NCBI GenBank assembly: GCA_947501635.1
Contig: CANMWT010000020.1
Coordinates: 1-45,214 of the forward strand
DNA: 45,214 nt
Direction: 5' to 3'
From: an uncultured Roseobacter sp.
GTDB lineage: Bacteria; Pseudomonadota; Alphaproteobacteria; Rhodobacterales; Rhodobacteraceae
A model generated the notes under the pieces. It made no database searches. It was not told the origin of the DNA and saw nothing but the letters and a program-made list of their open reading frames with translations. Position 1 is the first letter of the stretch; every line of letters begins with the position of its first letter. Positions 17,189-24,689 of this stretch are shown piece by piece. Made by a program: the position numbers and the translations under genes.

Positions 17189-18115
17189 CTAACCGCTGTT
17201 TTGGCCGGCCTTGTGCGGCAGTAAAAGCGCGTACAGGGCTTTGTTCATCGGGGCCTCCAAACCTGCTTTCTCCGAAAGTCTTGCCACGGCTCCGGAGACC
17301 CATTCGATCTCCAGCGGCCTACCATGTTCCAGATCGATGGCCGTTGAGGCGCGCATGTTTGGCGGAAGCGTTTGCGCCCGTTCCCAGGTTTTAGCCTCGA
17401 TGTCATCATCCAGCGACACGCCGAGCTTTCTGCCCAAGGCGGCCGTTTCAGCCATCACCTGTCGGAACAAGGAACCGAGTTCAGGTGTGCCAGTGATGTC
17501 CGCGATGGTGCAGCGTCCAGCAGCTGTGACTCCGGAGACCGCAGAAAACAGAACAAACTTGGCCCAAAGATCACGTTCTATGTCGTCCGTCTTTGGCGCA
17601 GACACGCCCGCGTCCGCCAATGCTTGCTGGAGTGCCGCGATCCGTTCCGAAGGCTGGCTGTCCCGTTCAGCAAAAACAAATTGATTGAACTCTCCAGTTT
17701 GCGTGATCACGCCGGGCGCAGAGATGGTTGTCGAGACCTGAGCCATGCCGTTAGCAACGTTCTGCTGCGGTATGATCTTGGTCAGGCGATCCGATGCCTC
17801 GACGCCGTTAAGAAAAGGCACAACAACCGTTTGTCGTCCAACCAGCGGTAAGCACGCCTTAGCCGCCGTTTCCAGGTCATCTCCCTTCACGCCGAAAATG
17901 ACCGCATCAACTTCACCAACATTCTTCGGATCATCTGTCGCGATCCAAGGATGCACAGTGAACTTGGCGCTTGGCGCATCAAGTGTCAGTCCATTTTGAG
18001 AAATGGCATCGAGGTGGGCACCCCGGGCGATCGTGGCAACCTTATGCCCGCGCAAACCAAGTTTCACCGCAAGGAATCCACCAATACCCCCCGTCGCCAC
18101 CGTTGCGATTTTCAT
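17189..18115 (-). CDS. 2-dehydropantoate 2-reductase family protein (PanE/ApbA)
   Basis: This 308-residue protein has an N-terminal NADP-binding domain (VATGGIGGFLAVKLGLRGH, where the usual GxGxxG is TGGIGG) and a C-terminal ApbA domain with the conserved Lys in DIERDLWAKFVLFSAV and an E..(N)S-type region. PanE reduces ketopantoate in pantothenate synthesis. Many paralogues act on other 2-oxoacids, so the exact substrate is not certain. The ATG at 18115 follows GAGGAGTGAC. A GTG four codons upstream is less likely. It heads a two-gene unit with thpR. Confidence 0.87.
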   Translation of the reverse strand: MKIATVATGGIGGFLAVKLGLRGHKVATIARGAHLDAISQNGLTLDAPSAKFTVHPWIATDDPKNVGEVDAVIFGVKGDDLETAAKACLPLVGRQTVVVPFLNGVEASDRLTKIIPQQNVANGMAQVSTTISAPGVITQTGEFNQFVFAERDSQPSERIAALQQALADAGVSAPKTDDIERDLWAKFVLFSAVSGVTAAGRCTIADITGTPELGSLFRQVMAETAALGRKLGVSLDDDIEAKTWERAQTLPPNMRASTAIDLEHGRPLEIEWVSGAVARLSEKAGLEAPMNKALYALLLPHKAGQNSG

Positions 18116-18284
18116 GTCACTCCTCACTCACGCTTTCTTTGAACACCTCCAGTCTAACACAATCATGCGGCTCAAAAAAATGAACGGCTTCCAGCCTGGA
18201 GCAAAATGCAAATCCCGTTGGCATCGCAGACCCGGTCATTCATTTGTGATAGTCTATTCAAACACGACGAAGCAGAGTTTCAGT

Positions 18285-19082
18285 ATGACCAATGAGCCCT
18301 TCTACAAAGCACACTGGCGCGACATCGAAGCCGAGCGCATGGCGGCCTACAAAGATGGGTTCCGCTGGGATGACGCGGCTGAAGCCCTCTATGCAGACGC
18401 AGAGGTTTCAGAAGGGCTGACCGTTGCGGATTTCGGATGTGGTCCGGGCAAGGTCGCGGTCGAACTCGCCAGGCGCGTGGGAGCAACAGGACATGTCCAT
18501 GCCATCGACATCAACGCCAGCTTTTTAGAGTTCGCCAAAGAAAATGCGGACAAGGCCGATGTCTCAGATCGATTAACCACCCATCAAAACGATGGTGCAT
18601 CGCTGCCCTTTTCCGACAACTCGTTGGACCGCGTCACGGCGCGCAACACGATTATGTATGTCGATGACCCTGTTGCGACTTTGCGTGAGTTTCATCGGGT
18701 ACTGCGTGAAGACGGATTGGCGCATGCCATAGACGGCGATTGGTACATGATGGTTGCAGAACCTGTAGAGCATGACCTTTGGCGCAGTTTCGTCAAAGCG
18801 TCAGCGCATGCTTGTCGCAACGCTGACATGGGCAGAAAGCTATACGCTACATTTTCGGATGCGGGTTTCCAGAACGTGCGGGTGTCCGTGATAGCCAATG
18901 TTGATACCAGCGGCCGGCTTCTTGGAATGGTGCACAATATGGCGAAATACGCAGCAGAGAGCGGAACGCTTGAACAGACTGCAATTGATGAAGTTGTTGC
19001 CCAAGTCGAACAAGCTCTGACAGATGAACGCTACCTTGTGGTATCGCCGCAGTTCGTAGTTACGGGCCGCAAATCGAGTTAA
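18285..19082 (+). CDS. Class I SAM-dependent methyltransferase (UbiE-like)
   Basis: This 265-residue protein has motif I VADFGCGPGKVAVELARRVG, the acidic loop VHAIDINASFLEFA, motif II LPFSDNSLDRVTARN and motif III LREFHRVLREDGLAH, all of Methyltransf_11 type. The C-terminal part (SAHACRNADMGRKLYATFSDAGF) resembles small-molecule methyltransferases. The long frame upstream to 18003 overlaps the divergent reductase and is rejected in favour of the ATG at 18285. The gene is followed 40 bases later by the SpoIIAA-like gene on the same strand. The acceptor molecule is unknown. Confidence 0.86.
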   Translation: MTNEPFYKAHWRDIEAERMAAYKDGFRWDDAAEALYADAEVSEGLTVADFGCGPGKVAVELARRVGATGHVHAIDINASFLEFAKENADKADVSDRLTTHQNDGASLPFSDNSLDRVTARNTIMYVDDPVATLREFHRVLREDGLAHAIDGDWYMMVAEPVEHDLWRSFVKASAHACRNADMGRKLYATFSDAGFQNVRVSVIANVDTSGRLLGMVHNMAKYAAESGTLEQTAIDEVVAQVEQALTDERYLVVSPQFVVTGRKSS

Positions 19083-19122
19083 CGCGCTGTTTTAGAATAT
19101 TTTTGGAAAGGAGTTGGCCCAG

Positions 19123-19860
19123 ATGAAAATCGAGATCAAAGAAAAGGAAAACCTTATCGTCATTTCGCCCGAGGGCGTCATCTCTAAGACTGACATCGAG
19201 GGTCTCGTTGAAAAAATGAACAGCTATATCAACGAGCATGACCAAGTGCCAAGCCTTGTTATTGTCACAGCCACGGCTCCGATGTGGGACAGCTTCGATG
19301 CGCTAAAATCTCATATCTCGTTCATTCACGAACGCCAGAAAATCGTACCCAAAGTCGCCTTTGTCACCGACAGTGTCCTGCTGTCCCTCGCGCATCCTTT
19401 GGCGGACGTGTTCACCGGTGCAAAGATAAGGCGTTTCAAAACCGACGCTTTGGACGACGCGATGAACTGGGCGGCAATGGAAGAAGATCATCCCGGTGCA
19501 ATCACGGAGATGGAAGGTTTTCCAAGAGATGTGATCGCACTGCGCTTTTCCGGTCTGATCACCTCGAAAGACTATACCGACAGCTTGGTTCCATTGATCG
19601 ACGCAGCAGCGAAGGAACACGACAAGCTCAAGTTGCTGTGCGTACTTGATCAGTATTTTGATGGATACTCCGCGGGTGCCATGTGGGACGACATGCGGTT
19701 TGGGTTTTCACACCTGACAACTTTCTCCAAGCTTGCGCTGGTGACCGACATCGACTGGATACGAAAAAGCGCAAAGCTGTTTGGCAGCCTGATGCCAACA
19801 GAAGTCATGGTATTTGACGTTGAAGACCTCGATGACGCGAAAAATTGGATTGTCACCTGA
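19123..19860 (+). CDS. Tandem SpoIIAA-like (DUF3478) protein
   Basis: This 245-residue protein has two consecutive SpoIIAA/STAS-like domains. The first spans about residues 1-120 (MKIEIKEKENLIVISPEGVI, AFVTDS, DDAMNWAA). The second spans about 125-245 (DVIALRFSGLITSKDYTDSL, LALVTDIDWIRKSAKLFG, DLDDAKNWI). Such domains occur in small stress-associated proteins and may bind lipids or partner proteins, but their role is unknown. The start follows a perfect Shine-Dalgarno (GGAAAGGAG) at 9 bases, which favours ATG 19123 over the TTG at 19114. It is convergent with the hsp20-cytochrome operon. Confidence 0.88.
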   Translation: MKIEIKEKENLIVISPEGVISKTDIEGLVEKMNSYINEHDQVPSLVIVTATAPMWDSFDALKSHISFIHERQKIVPKVAFVTDSVLLSLAHPLADVFTGAKIRRFKTDALDDAMNWAAMEEDHPGAITEMEGFPRDVIALRFSGLITSKDYTDSLVPLIDAAAKEHDKLKLLCVLDQYFDGYSAGAMWDDMRFGFSHLTTFSKLALVTDIDWIRKSAKLFGSLMPTEVMVFDVEDLDDAKNWIVT

Positions 19861-19905
19861 CGACCTCAGGGGACGTTCAGTCTTTCGCATTTTCGACTAC
19901 CGCAC

Positions 19906-20310
19906 CTATTCTGTCTGTAAGGACTCAAGATAAACGATCACATTTGCTAACGGCACGCCGGTCATCAGTAGCTGGCCGCTTTTCATGCGGAGTGCGACGT
20001 TTTGGTCGGACTCAAGCGATGGTCCAAAGATCGGCATTTCTCCACCGTGGGCCAGCAAAGGAGATCGGCCGTCGATTTGCATGGCCACGGCTTCCGTTGG
20101 GAACACTCCGCCGTTCCTTTTCGAAAGCTCGGTCAGGTCGGGCGTTTCGATGGCAAGCATCTCGGCCATTGGACCAAATCCTTTTGCATCCAGTCCATGG
20201 CATTGCCAGCAAGAGTTGAGAAAGAGGTTTTTTCCAGCCTCAACATCTACTTCTTGTGCCGAAGCGCCGGTTGCGGCAAGCGCCAATATCGCAGCACGAA
20301 TGATAACCAT
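19906..20310 (-). CDS. Periplasmic c-type cytochrome, third gene of hsp20 operon
   Basis: This 134-residue protein has a Sec signal (about residues 1-18, ending ATGASAQE), one heme-attachment motif CWQCH (34-38) and a likely axial Met in GGEMPIFG (92). It is therefore a class I cytochrome c that would carry electrons in the periplasm. It ends YLESLQTE, like the cytochrome at 23889-24299, and the two align along their length (LDAKG, PDLTEL, GVFP, MPIFG), so they are paralogues. It starts 43 bases after the stop of another cytochrome gene. Having such cytochromes co-transcribed with a small heat-shock protein is unusual. Confidence 0.9.
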   Translation of the reverse strand: MVIIRAAILALAATGASAQEVDVEAGKNLFLNSCWQCHGLDAKGFGPMAEMLAIETPDLTELSKRNGGVFPTEAVAMQIDGRSPLLAHGGEMPIFGPSLESDQNVALRMKSGQLLMTGVPLANVIVYLESLQTE

Positions 20311-20353
20311 TTCAACTCTCCTTTCAGGAAACCTGGCACGATTGGCGCAGATG

Positions 20354-20677
20354 TTATTCCAACGACTTCAGATACGCGATCAAGTCATCGATTTGGTCCG
20401 GTTCCAATTGGAACCGCGGCATCTCCGGATGCCCGGTGGTAATGCCTTCCGCAAAGGCTTCTTCAAGATGTTCAACGGGATAAAGCTTGTGGAGGTCTCG
20501 CAGAGGGGGAGCAACAGACAGCGCGCTGGAGCCGGTCTTTCCAACTGCGTGACATTGTGAACAATACGTCTGCACGATTGTTTCACCGCGTTGAACTGCA
20601 CGCATCGTCTGCGCTTCGGCGGCGCTGACGAAGAGGAGAACGGTGATGGCAACTGCGACAGGACCAAATGTCTTCAT
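20354..20677 (-). CDS. Small periplasmic c-type cytochrome, second gene of hsp20 operon
   Basis: This 107-residue protein has a signal peptide (TFGPVAVAITVLLFVSAAEA, cleavage about residue 22), heme motif CSQCH at 39-43 and probable axial Met 86 in GHPEMPRF. The end DDLIAYLKSLE is typical of mono-heme class I cytochromes. The ATG at 20677 follows a strong GGAGGAG ribosome site. The longer frame to 20743 is not needed. It lies 74 bases downstream of hsp20 and 43 bases upstream of the next cytochrome. Electron donor and acceptor are not evident, and no terminal oxidase or reductase is encoded nearby. Confidence 0.9.
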   Translation of the reverse strand: MKTFGPVAVAITVLLFVSAAEAQTMRAVQRGETIVQTYCSQCHAVGKTGSSALSVAPPLRDLHKLYPVEHLEEAFAEGITTGHPEMPRFQLEPDQIDDLIAYLKSLE

Positions 20678-20751
20678 ATGTTCCTCCTCCCTCGACGATA
20701 TGTCTGTCGAAACCTCAATCAGTCGGTTTGGGGCGTGCGCCAAGCCGGTGG

Positions 20752-21255
20752 TTATTTCGATGAGACCTTGATTTTTCGGCTCGGGTCTTTCGGTTCGGTC
20801 TTAGGCATCGTGATTTGCAAGACTCCCTTGTCGAACTCAGCCGTGATCTTCTCGACGTCCACCGTATCAGGCAAGGTCATTGTGCGGGCAAAGCTGCCAT
20901 AGCTGCGCTCGCTGATATGCAGATCACCTCCACTATCATGCGTGACGTTCTTTTGGCCACGTATCGTCAGTCGGCGGTCCTTGAGTTCGATTTCGACATC
21001 ATCCTCAGCAAGACCAGGCAATTCGGCGGTCAATTCAATTGCCGCATCTGTCTCGTTGATGTCGATGGCCGGTGACACGGCTCCAGTCATGTCAAGCGAA
21101 GGAAAACCGGTTCGCTGGGCCGCAGAGTCCATCGGAAAAAATGGCGACGCGCCCCCAAAGAACCGCGACATCATTGTCTCCATCTCACGCCGCAGGTTGT
21201 CGGTGAGCGGATTGGTCCGAGGGGTAATTTGCGGAGTTTGGTTGTCTTCGAGCAT
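20752..21255 (-). CDS. Small heat-shock protein Hsp20
   Basis: This 167-residue holdase chaperone has a variable N-terminal arm (residues 1-60), an alpha-crystallin domain (about 61-155) with PAIDINETDAAIELTAELPG, ERSYGSFARTMTLPDTVD and the closing GVLQITMPK motif, and a short C-terminal tail. These cytoplasmic oligomers bind unfolding proteins without ATP. The start has a perfect AGGAGG site. It heads an operon with two cytochrome c genes. An FNR-like box is centred 76 bases before the start codon with a possible -10 (TAGCAT) at the right distance for a class II FNR promoter. No clear RpoH promoter is seen. Confidence 0.95.
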   Translation of the reverse strand: MLEDNQTPQITPRTNPLTDNLRREMETMMSRFFGGASPFFPMDSAAQRTGFPSLDMTGAVSPAIDINETDAAIELTAELPGLAEDDVEIELKDRRLTIRGQKNVTHDSGGDLHISERSYGSFARTMTLPDTVDVEKITAEFDKGVLQITMPKTEPKDPSRKIKVSSK

Positions 21256-21324
21256 TTGCTGTACCTCCTAAATCTGTTCGATCAAGACATGGCGTGATGC
21301 TACTGAATATAGCGCAATCTGACT

Positions 21325-21338
21325 TTGATCTTGCTCAA
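21325..21338. promoter_or_regulatory. FNR/FnrL-type box upstream of hsp20
   Basis: TTGATCTTGCTCAA matches TTGAT-N4-ATCAA at 9 of 10 positions. On the minus strand a TAGCAT hexamer (21297-21302) sits where the -10 element of a class II site at -41.5 would be. Oxygen-responsive control of the hsp20-cytochrome operon is inferred. Confidence 0.65.
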
Positions 21339-21744
21339 AACGGAAGCTTGCCTCTGGAACTTTCGTTAGCTCATTTACTTAAGCTATGGACGGTTGCTTG
21401 AGGCAGTCGAGGTACTTAGCGAAAAATCCTCAGCCTGTATTTTTGAAAGCATCTAGGCGATCATGTTCCCAGCAAACGGCCAATCGCAAAAGGGATCAAG
21501 CGACATTGGAAGAAGACAGGATAGGTCCATGCTGTTAGCGAGCATATGCTTGCTTCAAAGACTATGTGCCACCAGGTTTCGAGGCAGACGTTCGGAGCGG
21601 AGTGACCAATACTTTCAAAGCGTTCGCGCTGAAGTCTCCTACAAGAAAGTACCTGTGTTTAGGTGCCGGCGGCCAGTCTGGACAATATATTCATTCAATG
21701 AAAAGACTTCTCAGTCCTATCTGAATCAAGTCGTCACTTCGTTT
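21339..21744. other. Intergenic stretch, no convincing gene
   Basis: About 400 bases between the two divergent-looking chaperone units hold no frame with a ribosome site and family pattern. One + strand frame of about 60 codons (roughly 21546-21723, with DYVPPGFEADVRSG) reads smoothly but has no start codon and ends in TGA, so it may be a decayed gene piece. Confidence 0.5.
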
Positions 21745-22032
21745 CTAAAGCCGCGGAAGGGCCAGAATGCGAACGTTGCTGGTCGCCCGTTTTCGAGCGT
21801 TGCCGAGCTTCAAATGCGCGACGGTAAGCTTGGCGAGAGCACGGTCTCTTTGGTCGTGTAGACGGCGGAGCTTCGAACCCGGATTTCCGATAGGCAGAAC
21901 CGTTGGACGGAACTGGACCGGGAACCACGACACGGCTTCAGCCTGCGCAAGCCGCCAGGCGCGATCAGCAACAAGGTATCGGCGATAAAAAACCAAAAGT
22001 GCGCGGCGTCGGTTCTCAAATTCGGATTTCAT
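21745..22032 (-). CDS. Hypothetical 95-residue basic protein, last gene of the dnaJ operon
   Basis: This predicted protein is 95 residues long, Arg/Leu-rich and probably helical. It begins MKSEFENRRRALLVFYRRYL, with a WRLAQAEAVSWFP segment and a C-terminal LRRLHDQRDRALAKLTVAHL helix. It follows cbpM by 55 bases on the same strand, and the ATG has an AAAGG ribosome site. That site lies inside a 12-bp direct repeat (22034-22045 and 22073-22084). I do not recognise a family. Amino-acid make-up and position favour a real gene, possibly a small partner of the chaperone pair. Confidence 0.6.
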   Translation of the reverse strand: MKSEFENRRRALLVFYRRYLVADRAWRLAQAEAVSWFPVQFRPTVLPIGNPGSKLRRLHDQRDRALAKLTVAHLKLGNARKRATSNVRILALPRL

Positions 22033-22087
22033 TTGGTGCCTTTCGAACTTACTGTCGTCATTCTAGCACGACTGGTGCCTTTCGCAC

Positions 22088-22426
22088 CTAAAACTCCCGT
22101 TCTGTCCGCTTCTGGAGGGCGGAAACAATCGCCTGGCGCACATCGTCGGGTTGTTCACCGATCGCATCGGACAAACGTCGCAAATCGCGACGTGTGCGAT
22201 GAAGCTGGTCGATCAGTGTGAGAACAGTCGGAACTACGTCTGATGACAGAGCCAGGTCTTTGCGCAGATCGCAGAGCAACCTGAGACGCGCGACATCGAG
22301 ATCATCGAAAAGAGGCCCGCTTTCGCTTTGAGCGGGACGCACCCATCCTTCGCGAACCCAAACACGCAGTTCCCGCAGAGTAAGCCGTTCAATCTTGGTA
22401 ACAACAGCGCGTTCGTCGAGGCTCAT
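22088..22426 (-). CDS. cbpM: Chaperone modulator CbpM
   Basis: This 112-residue MerR_2-type protein shows the CbpM pattern: LTLRELRVWVREGWVRP, then FDDLDVARLRLLCDLRKDLAL, and a C-terminal helix VLTLIDQLHRTRRDLRRL. CbpM binds the J-domain of CbpA and blocks its action on DnaK. The start overlaps the dnaJ-like stop by four bases (ATGA) and has a GAGGAG ribosome site inside the upstream gene, so translation is coupled. This pairing confirms the upstream gene as cbpA-like. Confidence 0.93.
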   Translation of the reverse strand: MSLDERAVVTKIERLTLRELRVWVREGWVRPAQSESGPLFDDLDVARLRLLCDLRKDLALSSDVVPTVLTLIDQLHRTRRDLRRLSDAIGEQPDDVRQAIVSALQKRTEREF

Positions 22427-23373
22427 GTGCTACTCCTCAAATCTTCGCGTGGGTCAAATGCCGCGGCACTGCGCCAACTTTCAGCAATCATACGCATTTC
22501 GTCATCCATCTTTTTCGGAAGAACAATCTTCAAACGTACTGTCTGATCACCTGACGTTTTTCCTCGCGTGATGCCCTTCCCTTTTATGCGAAGGCGTTGA
22601 CCTGAAGATACCCCTTGAGGGATCGTCAGCGAAACTGGACCAGAGATCGTGGGCACCTCAACCTTCGCCCCGAGAACAGCCTCGTCGAACGTGATGGGTA
22701 ATTCGATTTCAATATCGTCGCCATCACGGCTGAAGACAGCATGTGGTTTCACGCTAATCGTAACTAGCGCATCGCCCGCTTGCCCTTTCCCCATACCCGG
22801 AGCACCCTTTCCGCGCAGTCGCAGGGTTTGACCGTCGCTAACGCCGGGTGGAACAGCAATCTCGATCGACTTTCCATCTGGCATTGTGACCGCACGTTTT
22901 GCACCGCGGGCTGCATCAAGAAAGTCTACCTCAAGATGGTAGCGCAAATCCGGACCCCGCGCATGAAACTCCCCCGTACTCCCCCGGCTACCCGCGCGCC
23001 TGCCAAACAGATCTGAGAACAAGTCAGATAAATCCTCTTCACTCCCCGTTCCAAAGCCGTGCCCAAATCCTTGCCCTTGGCCAGGGTCGTAGCGCGCGCC
23101 AGCGTCCTGTCCCGCGTAGTGATGGTAAAACTGCCGTTCCGGACGTTCCTGGCCGGAAGCATCGATTTCGCCGGCATCGAAGCGGCGCCGTTTTTCAGGA
23201 TCGCTCAATAGATCGTGTGCAGCCGCTACCGCCTGAAACTCGGCTTGCTTACTGGGATCGTCCGGGTGCAGATCAGGGTGAAGAGACTTTGCAAGTTTGC
23301 GGTATGCCTTTTTGATCTCATCCTGTGAGGCCGTCTTAGAGACTCTCAGAATCTTGTAGGGATCATCGTTCAT
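22423..23373 (-). CDS. cbpA: DnaJ-like co-chaperone CbpA
   Basis: This 316-residue J-protein has a J-domain at residues 4-70 with the HPD motif at 32-34 that stimulates DnaK, and a Gly/Phe-rich linker at about 75-125. Two C-terminal beta-barrel substrate-binding domains follow (DLRYHLEVDFLDAARGAKRA, IEIELPITFDEAVLGAKVEV). The zinc-finger cysteines of canonical DnaJ are absent, which, with the adjacent cbpM, makes it a CbpA-type (class B) protein. It overlaps the trxC stop and the cbpM start by four bases each. It works with the host's chromosomal DnaK, since no dnaK is present here. Confidence 0.95.
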   Translation of the reverse strand: MNDDPYKILRVSKTASQDEIKKAYRKLAKSLHPDLHPDDPSKQAEFQAVAAAHDLLSDPEKRRRFDAGEIDASGQERPERQFYHHYAGQDAGARYDPGQGQGFGHGFGTGSEEDLSDLFSDLFGRRAGSRGSTGEFHARGPDLRYHLEVDFLDAARGAKRAVTMPDGKSIEIAVPPGVSDGQTLRLRGKGAPGMGKGQAGDALVTISVKPHAVFSRDGDDIEIELPITFDEAVLGAKVEVPTISGPVSLTIPQGVSSGQRLRIKGKGITRGKTSGDQTVRLKIVLPKKMDDEMRMIAESWRSAAAFDPREDLRSST

Positions 23374-23825
23374 TGCGCGTTTTCATCCAATTTCTTAGCG
23401 GTGCTTGTTTCAACCCAGTCTGTTATATCGCCGGCGGATGCCACACCCGAGCGCCGCCCAATCTCTCTGCCACCTTGGAAGGCGACCAACAACGGAATGC
23501 CGCGGATGCCGTATCGGGCTCCCGCCGCCGGAAAAGCCTCAGTATCGAGCTTGGCGAGGCGCGCACGACCTGTGAGCGCCTGAGCGGCCTTGGCGAACTC
23601 GGGCGCCATCATGCGGCAAGGCCCACACCATGCGGCCCAAAAGTCCACAAGCAATGGAACGTCGTCGATCCGTTCTGCCTTCTGCAGAACGTCCAACGAG
23701 ACATCGATAGGCGTCTGAGGCACGAGCAGCGCAGCACATTTTCCACACTTCGGAGACGCGCGCAGACGGTCTTCCGGAACCCTGTTTCCCTGACCGCAGG
23801 CGAGGCAGGTAAGCTTCAAACTCAT
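23370..23825 (-). CDS. trxC: Thioredoxin 2 (TrxC type)
   Basis: This 151-residue protein has an N-terminal zinc-binding extension with two Cys pairs (C7/C10 and C27/C30). A thioredoxin fold with the active site WCGPC (66-70) and the cis-Pro loop GIRGIPLLV follows. TrxC reduces protein disulfides in the cytoplasm and in E. coli is induced by oxidative stress. Its stop overlaps the cbpA start by four bases, giving a tight trxC-cbpA-cbpM order. A cytochrome c gene ends 63 bases upstream. Thioredoxin with J-protein and sHSP genes is a mix also seen in transferable heat- and stress-tolerance loci. Confidence 0.94.
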   Translation of the reverse strand: MSLKLTCLACGQGNRVPEDRLRASPKCGKCAALLVPQTPIDVSLDVLQKAERIDDVPLLVDFWAAWCGPCRMMAPEFAKAAQALTGRARLAKLDTEAFPAAGARYGIRGIPLLVAFQGGREIGRRSGVASAGDITDWVETSTAKKLDENAQ

Positions 23826-23888
23826 TTGCTAATCCCCGTTATCCATCTGTTCATCAATAAATGGCCTTCCACTCAGCTCCATATTTCT

Positions 23889-24299
23889 TCAGGGAAGATT
23901 AGACTTTGGAGCGGGATCCTGCAGTGACTCAAGGTAACTTGCGATCGCGATCAGCTTAGTGGGCATAAGGATTGCCTCACCATCACCTATATCGAACTCA
24001 CTCATTTCATTGTCCAAAAGGTCGACGATAACTGGCATATCCTCGCGCGGAAGAATATTACGGGAATATCCGCTCAGTATCGTCATTATCTCAAAAGCAG
24101 GCCAAACTCCGTCTCGCCGGGCCGCAATCCTCGTCAAGTCTGCCGGCGGCGTGCTCAAACGCGCTGCTACAGCCCCATCGCCCTTCCCATCAACACCATG
24201 ACAAGACACGCAGTGTTGCAAATAAAGCGTTTCTCCGACGTTTTTTTCTATAGTGGTTCCCATCAAAAAAAGTGGAACCAAAAGCAACCAATACTTCAT
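23889..24299 (-). CDS. c-type cytochrome, first gene of the trxC-cbpA-cbpM operon
   Basis: This 136-residue protein begins with a hydrophobic leader (KYWLLLVPLFLMGTT) that may be a signal peptide or an uncleaved anchor. It has one heme motif CVSCH (30-34) and a likely axial Met 88 in REDMPVIV, and ends YLESLQDPAP. It is a paralogue of the cytochrome at 19906-20310. The start at 24299 has a GGAAAG site. The longer frame to 24434 is rejected because its first 45 residues do not look like a leader. An FNR-like box lies upstream and the chaperone genes follow on the same strand. Confidence 0.87.
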   Translation of the reverse strand: MKYWLLLVPLFLMGTTIEKNVGETLYLQHCVSCHGVDGKGDGAVAARLSTPPADLTRIAARRDGVWPAFEIMTILSGYSRNILPREDMPVIVDLLDNEMSEFDIGDGEAILMPTKLIAIASYLESLQDPAPKSNLP

Positions 24300-24356
24300 A
24301 AGGGTGGTCTTTCCGAAACTGTGAATCAAAGTTAGCGCTTTCATTCGACCAATACT

Positions 24357-24370
24357 TTGATCCCAGTCAA
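24357..24370. promoter_or_regulatory. FNR/FnrL-type box upstream of the cytC-trxC-cbpA-cbpM operon
   Basis: TTGATCCCAGTCAA matches TTGAT-N4-ATCAA at 9 of 10 positions and is centred about 64 bases before the cytochrome start codon. It is almost the same distance as the box before hsp20, suggesting the two chaperone operons share one regulator. Confidence 0.62.
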
Positions 24371-24689
24371 GTGATCGATTATGGTAAAGCATTGAGAGAC
24401 TGCAGCTATTCGCATCCAGTCCGGCGCATGCCAATTGTGACTACCTGATGTTGTACATTTCTGTATACCTGCTCGATGATACGATTATCTTCGAAACGGA
24501 AAAGCTGACGCTTCGAGCAGCAGTTGCCACAGGGCGATTTTCCTGTGTGTGACATTTCGTCGGTGGGATTGTTCTATTGGCACTTGGTCTGGTGATGGCG
24601 CTTAGACCGGAAATGTTAACACTATAGTCTTGCCCGGCCGTCGAGTCGTCGCGACAGACACTTGGATTGGCCTCAGCCAGCTTGAAAGC

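Noticed and set aside
21463-21861. Open + strand frame of 132 codons
   Set aside because: It overlaps the better-supported minus-strand 95-residue gene, has Arg/Ser-rich low-pattern sequence and no ribosome site.
24447-24551. Short + strand frame (about 34 codons) between the cytochrome and ZIP genes
   Set aside because: No ribosome site and no homologous copy noticed. Too short to support without comparison.
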